Positions 49,152-60,076 are shown, counted from the stretch's first letter. The stretch: DNA of 64,000 nucleotides from Candidatus Zixiibacteriota bacterium (GCA_024280835.1 JAJRPJ010000011.1:310001-374000); one strand, 5' to 3'. The notes: a model not told the origin generated them from the letters alone. Numbers and translations are program-made.

Positions 49152-50600
49152 CTATTTCGCCACCCCTGGCGTTACCATCTTCTTCAAGTCCAAGACTTTC
49201 TTGACTTCGGCGGGGGTCATTAGGCCCATTGAGACTATTACTTCTGGGATTGGTTGGCCTGTGGCTAGGGATCGTTTGAAGACTTCGGCGGCTTTGCTGT
49301 AGCCGATGATTGGGTTGAGGACTGTCACTAAGGAACTGGTGGTCATCGCATAACGCAAACACACCTCTTTGTTAGCAACTACTCCCGCTACACACTTTTC
49401 GTTGAACGTCTTCAGGCAGTTGGTCATGATGGTGAACGACTGCGGCAAGTTCCAAGCGATGAGCGGCATCATGACATTCAACTCCATCTGCCCCGCCTGC
49501 GCGGCCCAGAGAATGGCTTGATCATTTCCGAGAATTTGGAAGCAAATCATATTTGTCATCTCAGCAATCACTGGGTTAACTTTGCCAGGCATGATCGACG
49601 ACCCTGGTTGGACTGTCGGCAATTTGATTTCAGCTAGTCCGACATTGGGCCCCGAAGAAAGCAAACGCAGGTCATTGGAGATACGCGAAATATCCTGCGC
49701 AAGATTTCTCAGAGCGCCAGAGACTGCGACAAACGGAGCCAGTGATTGCATGCGCTCGAAATAATCCTTGGCGGGTTTGATTCCAAGTTTGGTTTGTTTT
49801 TGTAATTGAGCGGCGACTGCTTTGCGGTATTTGGGATGACTGTTGATACCTGTGCCCACAGCTGTTCCGCCAAGACCAATTTCTTGCAGTTCAGGCAAAG
49901 TGGCTTTGACTCCCGCAATCAGTTTTTCGACAGCGGTGGCATAGGCGCCCCATTCCTGACCGAGTGTTACAGGAGTGGCGTCTTGCCAATGTGTGCGTCC
50001 TGATTTGAAAATCTTATCGAAAGCCTTGGCTTTTTTGCGGAATGATTTGGCTAGCGCGGTACCTTCGGCAATTAGCTCTTGGGCAAGTGATAGAGTTGCC
50101 AAGCGGATGCAAGTTGGGATGACATCATTGGTGGACTGGCCGAAGTTGACATGGTCATTGGGATGGACTTGGGTGTAGGTTCCGCGTTTGCGGACACCGA
50201 GCAATTCATTGGCGCGATTAGCCAGAACTTCGTTGAGGTTCATATGGTGGCTAGTTCCAGCCCCTGCCTGATAAACATCGACAACAAACGAATCGGTAAA
50301 TTTTCCAGTCAACGCTTCATCTGCGGCTCGCACAATTGCCTTGGACTGTTTCTTGCCGATGGTCTTTAGGTTGCCATTGACAATGGCAGTGGCTTTTTTC
50401 AGCTGTAAGCCAGCCCAGACAAAACGCTCATGCGGTTTCTGCCCCGAGATTTGGAAGTTCTCCACGGCGCGCGCTGTTTGAGCTCCATAGTAGGCGCTCG
50501 ATGGGATTTTCATTTCGCCCATTGAATCGGACTCGATGCGGTAGGATGTCTGTTTTGTAGCTTGCTTGGCTCTCGTTTTTGTCATCTTCTTTTTCGCCAT
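49152..50600 (-). CDS. aspA: Aspartase/fumarase superfamily lyase, likely aspartate ammonia-lyase
   Basis: YRIESDSMGEMKIPSSAYYGAQTARAVENFQISG, GSSIMPGKVNPVIAEMTNMICFQILGND; the PVIAE-type region favours aspartase over class II fumarase. Confidence 0.82.
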   Translation of the reverse strand: MAKKKMTKTRAKQATKQTSYRIESDSMGEMKIPSSAYYGAQTARAVENFQISGQKPHERFVWAGLQLKKATAIVNGNLKTIGKKQSKAIVRAADEALTGKFTDSFVVDVYQAGAGTSHHMNLNEVLANRANELLGVRKRGTYTQVHPNDHVNFGQSTNDVIPTCIRLATLSLAQELIAEGTALAKSFRKKAKAFDKIFKSGRTHWQDATPVTLGQEWGAYATAVEKLIAGVKATLPELQEIGLGGTAVGTGINSHPKYRKAVAAQLQKQTKLGIKPAKDYFERMQSLAPFVAVSGALRNLAQDISRISNDLRLLSSGPNVGLAEIKLPTVQPGSSIMPGKVNPVIAEMTNMICFQILGNDQAILWAAQAGQMELNVMMPLIAWNLPQSFTIMTNCLKTFNEKCVAGVVANKEVCLRYAMTTSSLVTVLNPIIGYSKAAEVFKRSLATGQPIPEVIVSMGLMTPAEVKKVLDLKKMVTPGVAK

Positions 50601-50907
50601 GATTTGTGCCCCATTAATGCATGATTCGATTTATCAGAATTCACTGATCTTCCAGCCTCGCCTCCGCGGCCTGTGTTCATTTATGATAGAGATTATCGAC
50701 GTCTCTGTCCACTAAGTGATATTGGTTATTTTTGGATACGCCGCCGCCTAATGGTTCACAGTGAAACTTTAGAAGAGAAGTGTTTCTATTGTTGGCTCCA
50801 ATGTGCGCTTCAGCCTGTCAAGAGAGTCCTTACAGCATCCGATATACTATAGAACAGGTACGAATTGTCAAAATTTAAACATTTCTAATTTATAGAGGAG
50901 AGTCAAC

Positions 50908-51279
50908 ATGGCAAACGAAACATTGTTTGACAAAATCGGTGGTGAAACGGCAGTTAATGCGGCAGTGGATATTTTCTATCGCAGGGTTTTGGGCGATGAC
51001 ACATTGGCTGCATATTTTGACGGTGTCGATATGGATGCCCAACATGCCAAGCAGAAGTCATTTTTGACAATGGCTTTTGGTGGACCGAACAACTACACAG
51101 GCAAGGACTTGCGCGAAGCGCACAAGGGAATGGTCGCTCGTGGTATGAACGGGTCGCATTTTGCTTCTGTTGCTGGACATTTGCAAGCTACACTTGAGGA
51201 ATTGAATGTCCCTGAGGACTTGATCGGCGAAGTTATGGCTATCGCTGGCTCGACCAAAAAAGATGTCTTGAACGTCTAG
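50908..51279 (+). CDS. Group 1 truncated hemoglobin
   Basis: LFDKIGGETAVNAAVDIFYRRVLGDDTLAAYFDGVDMDAQHAKQKSFLTMAFGGPNNYTGKDLREAHKGM. Confidence 0.94.
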   Translation: MANETLFDKIGGETAVNAAVDIFYRRVLGDDTLAAYFDGVDMDAQHAKQKSFLTMAFGGPNNYTGKDLREAHKGMVARGMNGSHFASVAGHLQATLEELNVPEDLIGEVMAIAGSTKKDVLNV

Positions 51280-51284
51280 CCCCT

Positions 51285-52337
51285 ATGGGAAGTGACAAAG
51301 TCATACTTTCCATAGACGGGCAAGAAATTGTCTGTCAAGAATCAGAAACTGTTCTAGATGCGGCTCTGCGCTGTGGCGTGCCAGCTAGGTATTCCTGTCG
51401 AAATGGGATTTGCCAAAGCTGTATGCTCCGCGCAACCGCGGGACAGCCTTCAGAGATGTCGCAAAAAGGGTTGAAACCCGCTGTTGCATCTCAGGGCTAT
51501 TTCTTGGCGTGTCAACATGTACCCACAGAGAGCCTAACTGTCTCGCTTGATGAGGCCAAGGGCACATACTCCTCTGTTTCGATATTGTCGAATGAGGCTC
51601 TTAGTGGCGATGTTTATAAAATTAGCCTGTCTCTCCCAAAGGAGCGTGAGTACAAGACAGGGCAATTTGTCAATCTCCGCAAGGATAGCGGCGAGATACG
51701 CTGCTATTCACTGGCTTGTGTTTCGGAGGCTAGAGCGACTCTCGAATTACATGTCCGACTTATTCGAGGTGGAGCTGTCTCTACTTGGCTTTGCAACACG
51801 GCCAATGTTGGGCAAAAAGTAGAAATTTCTGAGGGGCGCGGTGATTGCGTCTTTGTTCCAGATAGAAGTAAGGCTGACAAGCCAATTTTACTGATGGGCA
51901 CTGGCACGGGACTCTCATCATTGTATGGGACAATCAACATTGCTCTTGAAAGTAATCACTCAGGGGAGATATTTCTCTATCATGGAGCATCTAAGAAACA
52001 TCAACTATACCTTGTTGATGAATTACTTGCTCTTGAGGACCGTCACCCAAACTTTCATTATGTACCTTGTGTTTCAGGCGAGGCGGGAAGTTTCGGATTT
52101 CGAGAAGGTCGCTCTCATGATCTTGCACTCAAAGATAACAAAGAGCTGAAAGAGTACTTGGTTTTCACATGCGGTAACCCTGAAATGGTCCGTAGCGCTA
52201 AACGCAGAGCCTATATGCAAGGTGCTACGCTCCATAATATTTTCGGTGACGCCTTCGTTCGCGCTCATGCTTCTAACTCTGCATCAGAGTCTGGCAAGGT
52301 GAACATCAGGAATTTAAAGTTCACCACTTCTTCATAA
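51285..52337 (+). CDS. 2Fe-2S ferredoxin-NAD(P)H oxidoreductase (FAD-binding) family protein
   Basis: Plant-type ferredoxin CRNGICQSCMLRATAG...C and FNR-type FAD/NAD motifs (RCYSLACV, LMGTGTGLSSLYGTI, FTCGNPEMV). Confidence 0.88.
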   Translation: MGSDKVILSIDGQEIVCQESETVLDAALRCGVPARYSCRNGICQSCMLRATAGQPSEMSQKGLKPAVASQGYFLACQHVPTESLTVSLDEAKGTYSSVSILSNEALSGDVYKISLSLPKEREYKTGQFVNLRKDSGEIRCYSLACVSEARATLELHVRLIRGGAVSTWLCNTANVGQKVEISEGRGDCVFVPDRSKADKPILLMGTGTGLSSLYGTINIALESNHSGEIFLYHGASKKHQLYLVDELLALEDRHPNFHYVPCVSGEAGSFGFREGRSHDLALKDNKELKEYLVFTCGNPEMVRSAKRRAYMQGATLHNIFGDAFVRAHASNSASESGKVNIRNLKFTTSS

Positions 52338-52367
52338 TCAATTGCTTACTCATTGCGAATAGACCCC

Positions 52368-52402
52368 ACAAAAAAAGCCCGCAGGTTACTGCAGGCTTTC
52401 AA
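52368..52402 (+). terminator. Rho-independent terminator between the ferredoxin-reductase gene and rpmA (possibly bidirectional)
   Basis: CAAAAAAAGCCCGCAG-GTTA-CTGCAGGCTTTCAA. Confidence 0.7.
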
Positions 52403-52450
52403 TACTTTTGTGAATTTCTTGATGAAATCTGTTTGAATCGGTGAATCAAA

Positions 52451-52702
52451 TTACGGATGCACTGAGGCAAATTTACGGCTACCACCGCGTGTCTCATATT
52501 TCACGACACCAGTGATTTTTGCAAACAATGTGTAGTCACTGCCCATACCGACATTTTCACCTGGATGGATCTTGGTACCACACTGACGAACGATAATTGA
52601 ACCAGCCGGAATCGCTTGTCCGCCGTATACTTTGACTCCACGTCTTTGACCTTGAGAGTCGCGACCGTTTCGTGAGGAGCCTACACCTTTCTTATGAGCC
52701 AT
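52451..52702 (-). CDS. rpmA: 50S ribosomal protein L27
   Basis: [61 protein letters not shown]. Confidence 0.98.
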   Translation of the reverse strand: MAHKKGVGSSRNGRDSQGQRRGVKVYGGQAIPAGSIIVRQCGTKIHPGENVGMGSDYTLFAKITGVVKYETRGGSRKFASVHP

Positions 52703-52933
52703 ACCGTAATCTTTCTACAATCTTACTTTTCTAATTGAATTCTATCTGATGTTATCTCTCAGGGTAATAGTTGAACCCTCGGAGATTCCACAAATAGGAG
52801 TCTCCGCTGAGAGTCGGCTAATATACAATAAAATGCCTATTTGGCAAGCGGATATTCAACTCTCTTGTCTGACTCGGCCCCAGTCTCACTTCCCAGAGAG
52901 CCGCTACTACTCCGTGAACTCTTGTGCGCTTAA

Positions 52934-52971
52934 TCAAAAAACACCTCGTCGCGACATTGCGACGAGGCGTT
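52934..52971 (-). terminator. Rho-independent terminator after clpC
   Basis: Minus strand CGCCTCGTCGC-aatg-TCGCGACGAGGtgTTTTTT. Confidence 0.88.
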
Positions 52972-53015
52972 AACTTGATGGAATTCAATGCATTACAAGA
53001 CAGCTAGGTACCGAA

Positions 53016-55511
53016 CTAACTACTCACAGTCTCTGGCTTGTCAGCGGCGCCCGCTTCGTCACCAGTCTCTTCGGTTCCTGAATCACCTTTTGAAAAGTTG
53101 AAAGTCAGGGCCTCTTCGGCGTCATCAACACCAATTATCAGATCCACATCTCCAGCATACTGGCCACGCAGGATCTCTTCAGAGAGCGGATCCTCAAGGT
53201 ATCTCTGCAAAGCTCTCTTCAGCGGTCTGGCGCCATAGGCGGGATCGAAACCGACTTTGGCAAGGAATGACTTGGCCTCTTCCGTCAGGTTGAAACTGAT
53301 GCCTTTATCGGCGAGACGTTTGGCGATGTCAACCAACAGAATGTCAACAATCTGTTTGATATGTTTCAATTCCAAATTGTGGAAAATGATACTCTCGTCG
53401 ATACGGTTGAGTAGCTCTGGATTGAAGAGCTTCTTCAATTCCTCGGTCACACGTTTCTTGACATTATCATAGGTCTGGTCGGCGTCTTGATTTTCAAAGC
53501 CAACTGTCTTGTTCTCGCCGATTTGGCGAGTGCCAACATTCGAGGTCATAATGATAACAGTGTTCTTGAAATCAATTTTTCTGCCAAAACTATCGGTGAT
53601 GTGTCCATCATCCAGTAGTTGCAAGAGAATATTGAACACTTCTGGATGAGCTTTTTCAATTTCATCGAGAAGCACAACAGAGTATGGCTTACGGCGAACT
53701 TTCTCCGTTAGCTGACCACCCTCTTCATATCCGACATAACCTGGAGGCGCGCCTGTTAGACGACTGACTGCAAATTTTTCCATGTACTCGGACATATCAA
53801 CACGAATCAAAGAATCTGGGTCATCAAAGAGGAACTCAGCTAAAGTGCGAGCTAGCTCGGTTTTGCCGACACCAGTTGGCCCGAGGAAGATGAATGAACC
53901 GATAGGACGACGTGGATCACCCAAACCTGAGCGAGCGCGACGAATTGCGCGACTGACCGCTTCGATAGCCTCTTCTTGGCCGACGAGACGTTTCTTGAGT
54001 TCGTCTTCCATACGCAACAAGCGTTTGGATTCTTTTTCTTCGAGACGGAACAATGGAATACCAGTGATTTGTGACAGTACAGCGGCGATATCTTCGCTGG
54101 TCAGCACAGTTTTCTTCTCTTCACGCTGCTCTTCCCATTCACGCTGTAACTCAACCAGACGTTCGCGCTCGGCTTTGAGTTCGTCACGCAATTGCGCGGC
54201 GGTTTCAAAGGCCTGATTTTTGACCGCTTGCTCTTTCTTGATTTGAATATCAGCGATGCGGGTTTCGATCTCGGCGAACTCTGCTGGTTTGGTATAGGAA
54301 GACAAATGCGCCCGCGCTCCAGCTTCATCGATTAGATCAATCGATTTATCTGGCTGGAACCGACTACTGATATAACGAGTCGAAAGTTTGACAGCGGATT
54401 CTATCGCTTCATCAGAGATAACAATCTTGTGATGATCCTCATATCTAGCGCGCAGACCTTTGAGGATTTGAATTGTATCAACTTCAGATGGTTGCTCAAC
54501 TGTGACAGTTTGGAAACGTCTGTCGAGGGCGCCATCTTTTTCGATGAACTTGCGATACTCATTGAGAGTTGTCGCGCCAATACACTGTAACTCACCGCGT
54601 GACAATGCTGGTTTGAAGATATTGGAAGCATCGAGTGAGCCTTCTGCGCCACCTGCTCCAACAATTGTGTGCAACTCATCAATGAAAATGATAACGTCCT
54701 TGGAATTGACAATCTCATTCATCACAGATTTGAGGCGTTCCTCAAATTGTCCACGATACTTTGTGCCCGCCACCAGTGAGGCCATATCGAGTGTGACAAC
54801 TCTCTTGCCTTCAAGTGTCTGCGGAACTTTGCCTTCGACAATACGCTGTGCCAAACCTTCGGCGATAGCGGTTTTGCCTACACCGGGCTCACCGATGAGC
54901 ACAGGGTTGTTCTTTTTGCGACGAGAAAGAATTTGCGAGACACGCTCAATCTCGGTTTCTCTACCGATGATAGGATCGAGACGCCCGCGACGCGCATACT
55001 CTGTTAGGTCACGTCCGAAATGATCAAGCGCTGGTGTCTTTGATTTTTTGCGTTTCTTCTTGAATGATGAAGGCTTACCGTTTTGAATATTCTTCAGCTC
55101 TTCATAGGCTTCTTTGTAATCAATCTCAAACATCGAGAGCACTTGCGCGGCGATACCTTCTTCATCTTTGAGAAGCGCCAAGAGAATGTGCTCTGTGTCA
55201 ATGTCTTTGGATTTCAACGCGCGAGCTTCTTGCCCAGAAACTTCGAGCGTTTTCTTAGCGCGCGCTGTCAGTGGCAATTGACCAATTGTCATTGTTCCAC
55301 CTGATGGCTGGACGACATCTTCAATGGAAGTCTTTAGGTCCATCATATCTAAGCCCAGGTTGGCTAAGAGTTCAGCAGACCGTCCTTCACCCAGGCGTAT
55401 GAGCCCGAGAAGAAGATGTTCTGTCCCGATGTAGTCGTGACGCAAACGAGCAGCTTCATCACGAGCATACTCGATTGATTTTCGCGCCATTTCTGTGAAC
55501 ATCTCATTCAT
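53016..55511 (-). CDS. clpC: ATP-dependent Clp protease ATP-binding subunit ClpC
   Basis: Two Clp-N repeats, two AAA+ modules ([37 protein letters not shown]) and a UVR-like middle domain. Confidence 0.97.
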   Translation of the reverse strand: MNEMFTEMARKSIEYARDEAARLRHDYIGTEHLLLGLIRLGEGRSAELLANLGLDMMDLKTSIEDVVQPSGGTMTIGQLPLTARAKKTLEVSGQEARALKSKDIDTEHILLALLKDEEGIAAQVLSMFEIDYKEAYEELKNIQNGKPSSFKKKRKKSKTPALDHFGRDLTEYARRGRLDPIIGRETEIERVSQILSRRKKNNPVLIGEPGVGKTAIAEGLAQRIVEGKVPQTLEGKRVVTLDMASLVAGTKYRGQFEERLKSVMNEIVNSKDVIIFIDELHTIVGAGGAEGSLDASNIFKPALSRGELQCIGATTLNEYRKFIEKDGALDRRFQTVTVEQPSEVDTIQILKGLRARYEDHHKIVISDEAIESAVKLSTRYISSRFQPDKSIDLIDEAGARAHLSSYTKPAEFAEIETRIADIQIKKEQAVKNQAFETAAQLRDELKAERERLVELQREWEEQREEKKTVLTSEDIAAVLSQITGIPLFRLEEKESKRLLRMEDELKKRLVGQEEAIEAVSRAIRRARSGLGDPRRPIGSFIFLGPTGVGKTELARTLAEFLFDDPDSLIRVDMSEYMEKFAVSRLTGAPPGYVGYEEGGQLTEKVRRKPYSVVLLDEIEKAHPEVFNILLQLLDDGHITDSFGRKIDFKNTVIIMTSNVGTRQIGENKTVGFENQDADQTYDNVKKRVTEELKKLFNPELLNRIDESIIFHNLELKHIKQIVDILLVDIAKRLADKGISFNLTEEAKSFLAKVGFDPAYGARPLKRALQRYLEDPLSEEILRGQYAGDVDLIIGVDDAEEALTFNFSKGDSGTEETGDEAGAADKPETVSS

Positions 55512-55701
55512 GTCTTTATTTCCTTCCAATCTTTCTAACACAAAAATAGCGCTTGTAGTTCATTCTTAGCAACAGAATTATTTTGCGCTAGGTTGTCTAT
55601 CGTCGTCTTGTCCGTCTTCTTTGCTATATTTCTGTCACTACTCTACAACTGCTTTGTTCTTGTTAGTCTTGAACTTATGCGTTAAACGCGCGTAGTTGTT
55701 A

Positions 55702-55722
55702 CACGCAAACAAAGTTTGCGTG
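55702..55722. promoter_or_regulatory. Perfect palindrome in the mcsB-clpC intergenic region (candidate operator)
   Basis: CACGCAAAC-AAA-GTTTGCGTG, no T-tract on the minus strand. Confidence 0.5.
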
Positions 55723-55746
55723 ACTTACTCGTTTTCTATCAACAAA

Positions 55747-56823
55747 CTAAGGATCACTGCGTCTATCACTTATACGTAACCGCTCGCGAACCATTTGTGC
55801 TCGCACTGCATCACGTTTGGATTGATCCATTTCTTCGCCATAATACATTTGTAAATGCGCTGGTTGCGAGAGCAAAAGTATTTCATTGATTTGATCCAAA
55901 TCAATGAATGAGACTCTACCGAGAGCCACGCCAAAGCGTACCGCCGAAAGCATATTCATAACTTCTTCTGAGGTTAGTGAGCGCGCGTACTTGAGAATAC
56001 CATAAGCGCGCCAAACTTTATCGTCGATTTGGTTTTCAGCTTCCTCGACCAATCGATTACGCGCATCACCTTCTTCGGTGATAATTGATTCGGTAATCGT
56101 CACAATACTTTTGAGGATTTCATTTTCGGAGGCGCCCAATGTTGTTTGATTGGAAATCTGAAATAGATTCCCGAGCACATCAGAGCCTTCACCATAGAAC
56201 CCTCTGACCACCAAACCCATTTTTGAGATTCTAGCGATGACATTGTCTATCTCACCAGTGAGAACCAGCCCAGGCAAATGGATAAGCACCGAAGCGCGCA
56301 TGCCTGTGCCGACATTGGTTGGGCATGCGGTCAGAAATCCAAAATCCGGATCATAGTCTATTTCAAGTGAACTACATAAATCACTGTCTAGTTCATTGGC
56401 GCGTTCGTAGGCGCGGTAGAGATGCAGCCCAGGGTACATTGACTGCATGCGCAAATGATCTTCTTCGTTAATCATGATTGAGGTGCGTTCATCTTCATCA
56501 ATATATAGCGCGCGATTCGGTTCATCATCGAGGAATGTCGGAGAGATCAAATGTCTCTCGACAAGGAAGTCCCGTGTCAATGAACTGAGTTCATTGGACT
56601 CAATAAATCCTTCATTAACTAATGAGCTTGAACGATCAATCGCAGTTTTGACATAGCTTACAACTTTCTGCATGGTCTCGCTGTCGGCGGAATTTGGATA
56701 GCGCAAACCACTAATATTACGCGCCAAACGCACGCGCGAAGAAAGCACCACCGATGTCTGCTGCCCAGGGGCTGTTAGCCATGAAGCTGGGCGACGAGCC
56801 ATTTTATCAAAATCTGGTGTCAT
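55747..56823 (-). CDS. mcsB: Protein-arginine kinase McsB
   Basis: SSRVRLARNISGLRYPN, TACPTNVGTGMRASVLIHLPGL, RVSFIDLDQINEILLLSQPAHLQ. Confidence 0.96.
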   Translation of the reverse strand: MTPDFDKMARRPASWLTAPGQQTSVVLSSRVRLARNISGLRYPNSADSETMQKVVSYVKTAIDRSSSLVNEGFIESNELSSLTRDFLVERHLISPTFLDDEPNRALYIDEDERTSIMINEEDHLRMQSMYPGLHLYRAYERANELDSDLCSSLEIDYDPDFGFLTACPTNVGTGMRASVLIHLPGLVLTGEIDNVIARISKMGLVVRGFYGEGSDVLGNLFQISNQTTLGASENEILKSIVTITESIITEEGDARNRLVEEAENQIDDKVWRAYGILKYARSLTSEEVMNMLSAVRFGVALGRVSFIDLDQINEILLLSQPAHLQMYYGEEMDQSKRDAVRAQMVRERLRISDRRSDP

Positions 56824-57413
56824 TACTTATTGACCTCATTTTCTTCGTGCTCTGCCTTCTCGGATGAATCTTCTGAACGCTTTTCGTTTTCAAGGGCCTC
56901 TTTGACTTGCGCGCGAATCTCTCTGAGTCGATCACGTAAATCCGCAGCGCGTTCAAACTCTTCGCTCTCGATTGCGCGCTGATATTCTGACTCGAGACGC
57001 TCTTGCTCCTGAACACTTATGACACCGTTGTCTTCAGAGTTTGGTAGTTTGCCGCGATGAATACTGTTGCCATGTATTTTGCGGAGAATAACCTCAAGCC
57101 TTGGACGGAAGACTTCATAGCAGGCGCCACAACCAAAGCGCCCTTGTTGGGAAAACTCGGCAAATGTCATTCCACATTGCTGACAAGACGAATTTTCAGA
57201 ATCATCATCAAGTGGCGCTAGTGATTGATCGACTATACTGCCGAGAATTTTTGCAAGCGGAAAAGGATTTTGGTCCAAAGGATTATGAAAACCCATCGCT
57301 GAAGCGCACTCTCTACAGAGTGTCAAGACAGTCTTTTGACTGCCGCGAACTTGAGTAATCTTCAGTGAACCGTCAGCGTCTTTACCGCAGTTATGGCATT
57401 TAATTTTGTCCAT
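56823..57413 (-). CDS. mcsA: McsA-like zinc-finger/UVR protein, activator of McsB
   Basis: CxxC pairs (CHNCGKDADG...CRECA; CQQCGMTFAEFSQQGRFGCGACYEVF) and UVR motif. Confidence 0.93.
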   Translation of the reverse strand: MDKIKCHNCGKDADGSLKITQVRGSQKTVLTLCRECASAMGFHNPLDQNPFPLAKILGSIVDQSLAPLDDDSENSSCQQCGMTFAEFSQQGRFGCGACYEVFRPRLEVILRKIHGNSIHRGKLPNSEDNGVISVQEQERLESEYQRAIESEEFERAADLRDRLREIRAQVKEALENEKRSEDSSEKAEHEENEVNK

Positions 57414-57729
57414 GGCGCTCTTCCAAACAGTTTGTCTAACTATCCATGTAGCTCAGAGGTTAATAAGTCGTAATTGCTATTGTAGTCTGCAATAGTTTCT
57501 ATCCAGCCACCTCATATATGTTTAACTATCGGCAGTTCTAGCTGAACCTATTCATCCTATAATGCTTACTAGTAAAGTTTCTCACAGAATCTAGTCCCTT
57601 TGTGTTTCAAAACTGTACACTTGCAGAAATCACTTAGAGCCATTTTCACTGATTTTTCACAGAGAAACGGGCTAAGCAGATTCAACGGCTTGGCATGTTC
57701 TGAACCAACTTCCCACGCTGGACTTTCCG

Positions 57730-58431
57730 CTAGGATGGATTCATGACCAAGGCGCCCTCTATAAACTTGTACACCGCAGAGCAGCGTTTGGCTAACTCTG
57801 GATTGTGTGTGGCGATAACAAATGCGCTGCCTTCGCGCTTGTTTATCTCAACAAGTAAATCGTGCAAACGTTCAGCGGTGGCGAGGTCTAGGTTGCCAGT
57901 AGGTTCGTCGGCAAGGAGCAATTTGGGACGATTGGCCAAAGCTCGGGCAACCGCCACTCTTTGTTGTTCTCCGCCCGAAAGCGCAGAAGGCAAATGACTT
58001 GCGCGATCTGAAAGTCCAACTGCTTCTAGTAATTCCTCTGCCCGTTCCTTGGCTTGGGCGCGTGTGGCGCCTGAGGCTAATTGGGGTAGCATGATATTTT
58101 CAATCGCATTGAAATCTTCGAGCAAATGGTGAAACTGAAAAACAAAGCCAACATTCTGATTGCGAAACTTTGAACGAGCGTCCTCACTTAGCGCTACGAT
58201 ATTAGTTCCTGCGCATTGAATTGTCCCAGATGTGGGTACATCTAGTCCACCTAGTAAATGAAGCAAGGTCGACTTGCCGACTCCGGATTCTCCGACGATG
58301 GCCACCATCTCTGAGCCTTTGACTTGCAATGATAGATCACGCAGAACTTCCAAGGTACCTGTGGCGGTTGAGAAACTTTTTGTGAGTTTCTGGACTTCCA
58401 AGAGAGGTGTCTTTGTCACTGTATTAGTCAT
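57730..58431 (-). CDS. lolD: Lipoprotein-releasing system ATP-binding protein LolD
   Basis: GESGVGKSTLLHLLGGLDVPTSGTI, LSGGEQQRVAVARALANRPKLLLADEPTGNLD. Confidence 0.93.
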   Translation of the reverse strand: MTNTVTKTPLLEVQKLTKSFSTATGTLEVLRDLSLQVKGSEMVAIVGESGVGKSTLLHLLGGLDVPTSGTIQCAGTNIVALSEDARSKFRNQNVGFVFQFHHLLEDFNAIENIMLPQLASGATRAQAKERAEELLEAVGLSDRASHLPSALSGGEQQRVAVARALANRPKLLLADEPTGNLDLATAERLHDLLVEINKREGSAFVIATHNPELAKRCSAVYKFIEGALVMNPS

Positions 58432-58456
58432 GGATGTCTCTTAGTTTTTTAGAATC

Positions 58457-59743
58457 TTAGCGTCTGAGAGCTTCAATTACAGGTTGTCTGGCGGCGGTGT
58501 AGGCAGGATAAAGTCCCGCCAGAAAAGTCATGACCAAAGTGCCAGCGCCAATGTACATGAAGTCCGCCAAACGTGGATCAAATGGTAGATACGATATGAA
58601 GTAGACATCAGCTGGTAGCGCGATAATACCAAAAGTGTTTTGTACCCAAACCAAGACCAGCGCCAAAGCCCAGCCACTGAGAGTTCCGACCACACCAACT
58701 GTCAGTCCATTGTAAACAAAGACTTTCCTAATTGAAGAGCTAGTCAGGCCGATTGTCTTGAGAGCCGCAATCTCTGAGCGTTTTTCCAAAGCAATCATAA
58801 TTAGAGTTGAAACCACCGAAAAAGCCACGATGATAATCATCAAACCAAACACTAAATAGATCAATCGTTTTTCCAGCTCCACCCAAGTAAACAGATTTGC
58901 ATACAATTCATTCCAAGGCACAACATCATAGCGCGAGTCCAGTTTTTCTTGGACAAGTGGAGCCATCGCTTCGGCGTCGAAGATATTGCGCACCTTGAGA
59001 TGCACGCCCGTGACGACACCGCCAAGGTTGAATAATTCTTGTGCGTCGGGAATCGAAATATAGGCTAGTTGGGCGTCGTATTCGATGAAACCAGTTTTAA
59101 AAATACCAGTGACACGGAAGAATCCTTTTTTGGGCACTGATGTCGGTGACAGAGTACGGTCGCTAATTGAATAGAGAATAATTGGGTCGCCGATTCCTGC
59201 GCCGAGACGATTAGCCAAGTCTGTTCCGAGCATGATTCCTGCTATTTGTTTCTTAGATGTGGGCTGCTTGGCTTTCCCTGAATCGTTTTCAGTGTCATCG
59301 GATGGATCGGATGAAACTGTGAATGAATACTCGCCGCGTTGGATACTTTCGGAAAGCGCTCCAGTGGTGGCTTCCAAATCGAGGTCAATTCCGCGGACTA
59401 CTATGCCATCACCTGTTGAGCGACTTTGGATGCCTGTTTTGTAATAAATAAATGGCGCGGCGCCAAGAACATCGGGCATCGATAACGCAGTAGCCATGAC
59501 ACTGTCGGATTCGTGCATTAGGTTGTCTTCGGTACCGACTGCGAAGATTGTGATATGCGAAGTTCCCCCAAGAATGCGAGTGCGGATTTCGCGCTCGAAA
59601 CCATTATGCGCCGCTAGAAACAAACATACCGCGCCAACACCGATGCCCACGCCAATAGTGGTTATCATCGATGACATCGAGGTGAAATATTTGCCAGAAC
59701 GCAAATAGCGTTTGGCGATGAATAACTCAAGATTGTATGACAT
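58457..59743 (-). CDS. lolC: Lipoprotein-releasing system permease LolC/LolE family
   Basis: LELFIAKRYLRSGKYFTSMSSMITTIGVGIGVGAVCLFLAAHNGFEREIRTRILGGTSHITI plus MacB/FtsX TM block. Confidence 0.92.
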   Translation of the reverse strand: MSYNLELFIAKRYLRSGKYFTSMSSMITTIGVGIGVGAVCLFLAAHNGFEREIRTRILGGTSHITIFAVGTEDNLMHESDSVMATALSMPDVLGAAPFIYYKTGIQSRSTGDGIVVRGIDLDLEATTGALSESIQRGEYSFTVSSDPSDDTENDSGKAKQPTSKKQIAGIMLGTDLANRLGAGIGDPIILYSISDRTLSPTSVPKKGFFRVTGIFKTGFIEYDAQLAYISIPDAQELFNLGGVVTGVHLKVRNIFDAEAMAPLVQEKLDSRYDVVPWNELYANLFTWVELEKRLIYLVFGLMIIIVAFSVVSTLIMIALEKRSEIAALKTIGLTSSSIRKVFVYNGLTVGVVGTLSGWALALVLVWVQNTFGIIALPADVYFISYLPFDPRLADFMYIGAGTLVMTFLAGLYPAYTAARQPVIEALRR

Positions 59744-59901
59744 TGCTTCTCAAATGATAAAAGTTCTGGCCCAATTTTGTTATCAATCTACTTTGTGAAT
59801 AGACTGATAATCCACGCTGAAGCCATTGCCCCAGTGAGGGCGGAAGTATAGGTGATTTTAGTAGGTGAAGGTACTGTAAAAGGGGCGCCCTTTTCGACGA
59901 C

Positions 59902-59924
59902 GTAGGGGCACAGCGTGCTGTGCC
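59902..59924. repeat. REP-like palindrome copy 1 (truncated)
   Basis: GTAGGGGCACAGCGTGCTGTGCC. Confidence 0.8.
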
Positions 59925-60027
59925 TTTTGCCCAACAAGGTCAGCGCTCAAAGTTCAAACAACTCCCACCAATCATAGGGGCGGGGTCTCCCAGCCCTTGC
60001 CATGATTCTGTAACCCACAAAGAAAAA

Positions 60028-60044
60028 GGCGCCGAAACGGCGCC
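60028..60044. repeat. GGCGCCG-AAA-CGGCGCC hairpin within the REP-like region
   Basis: Inverted repeat within AAAAAGGCGCCGAAACGGCGCCCTTA. Confidence 0.65.
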
Positions 60045-60076
60045 CTTACGGATTGGGATATTTCCATTGAATCAAA

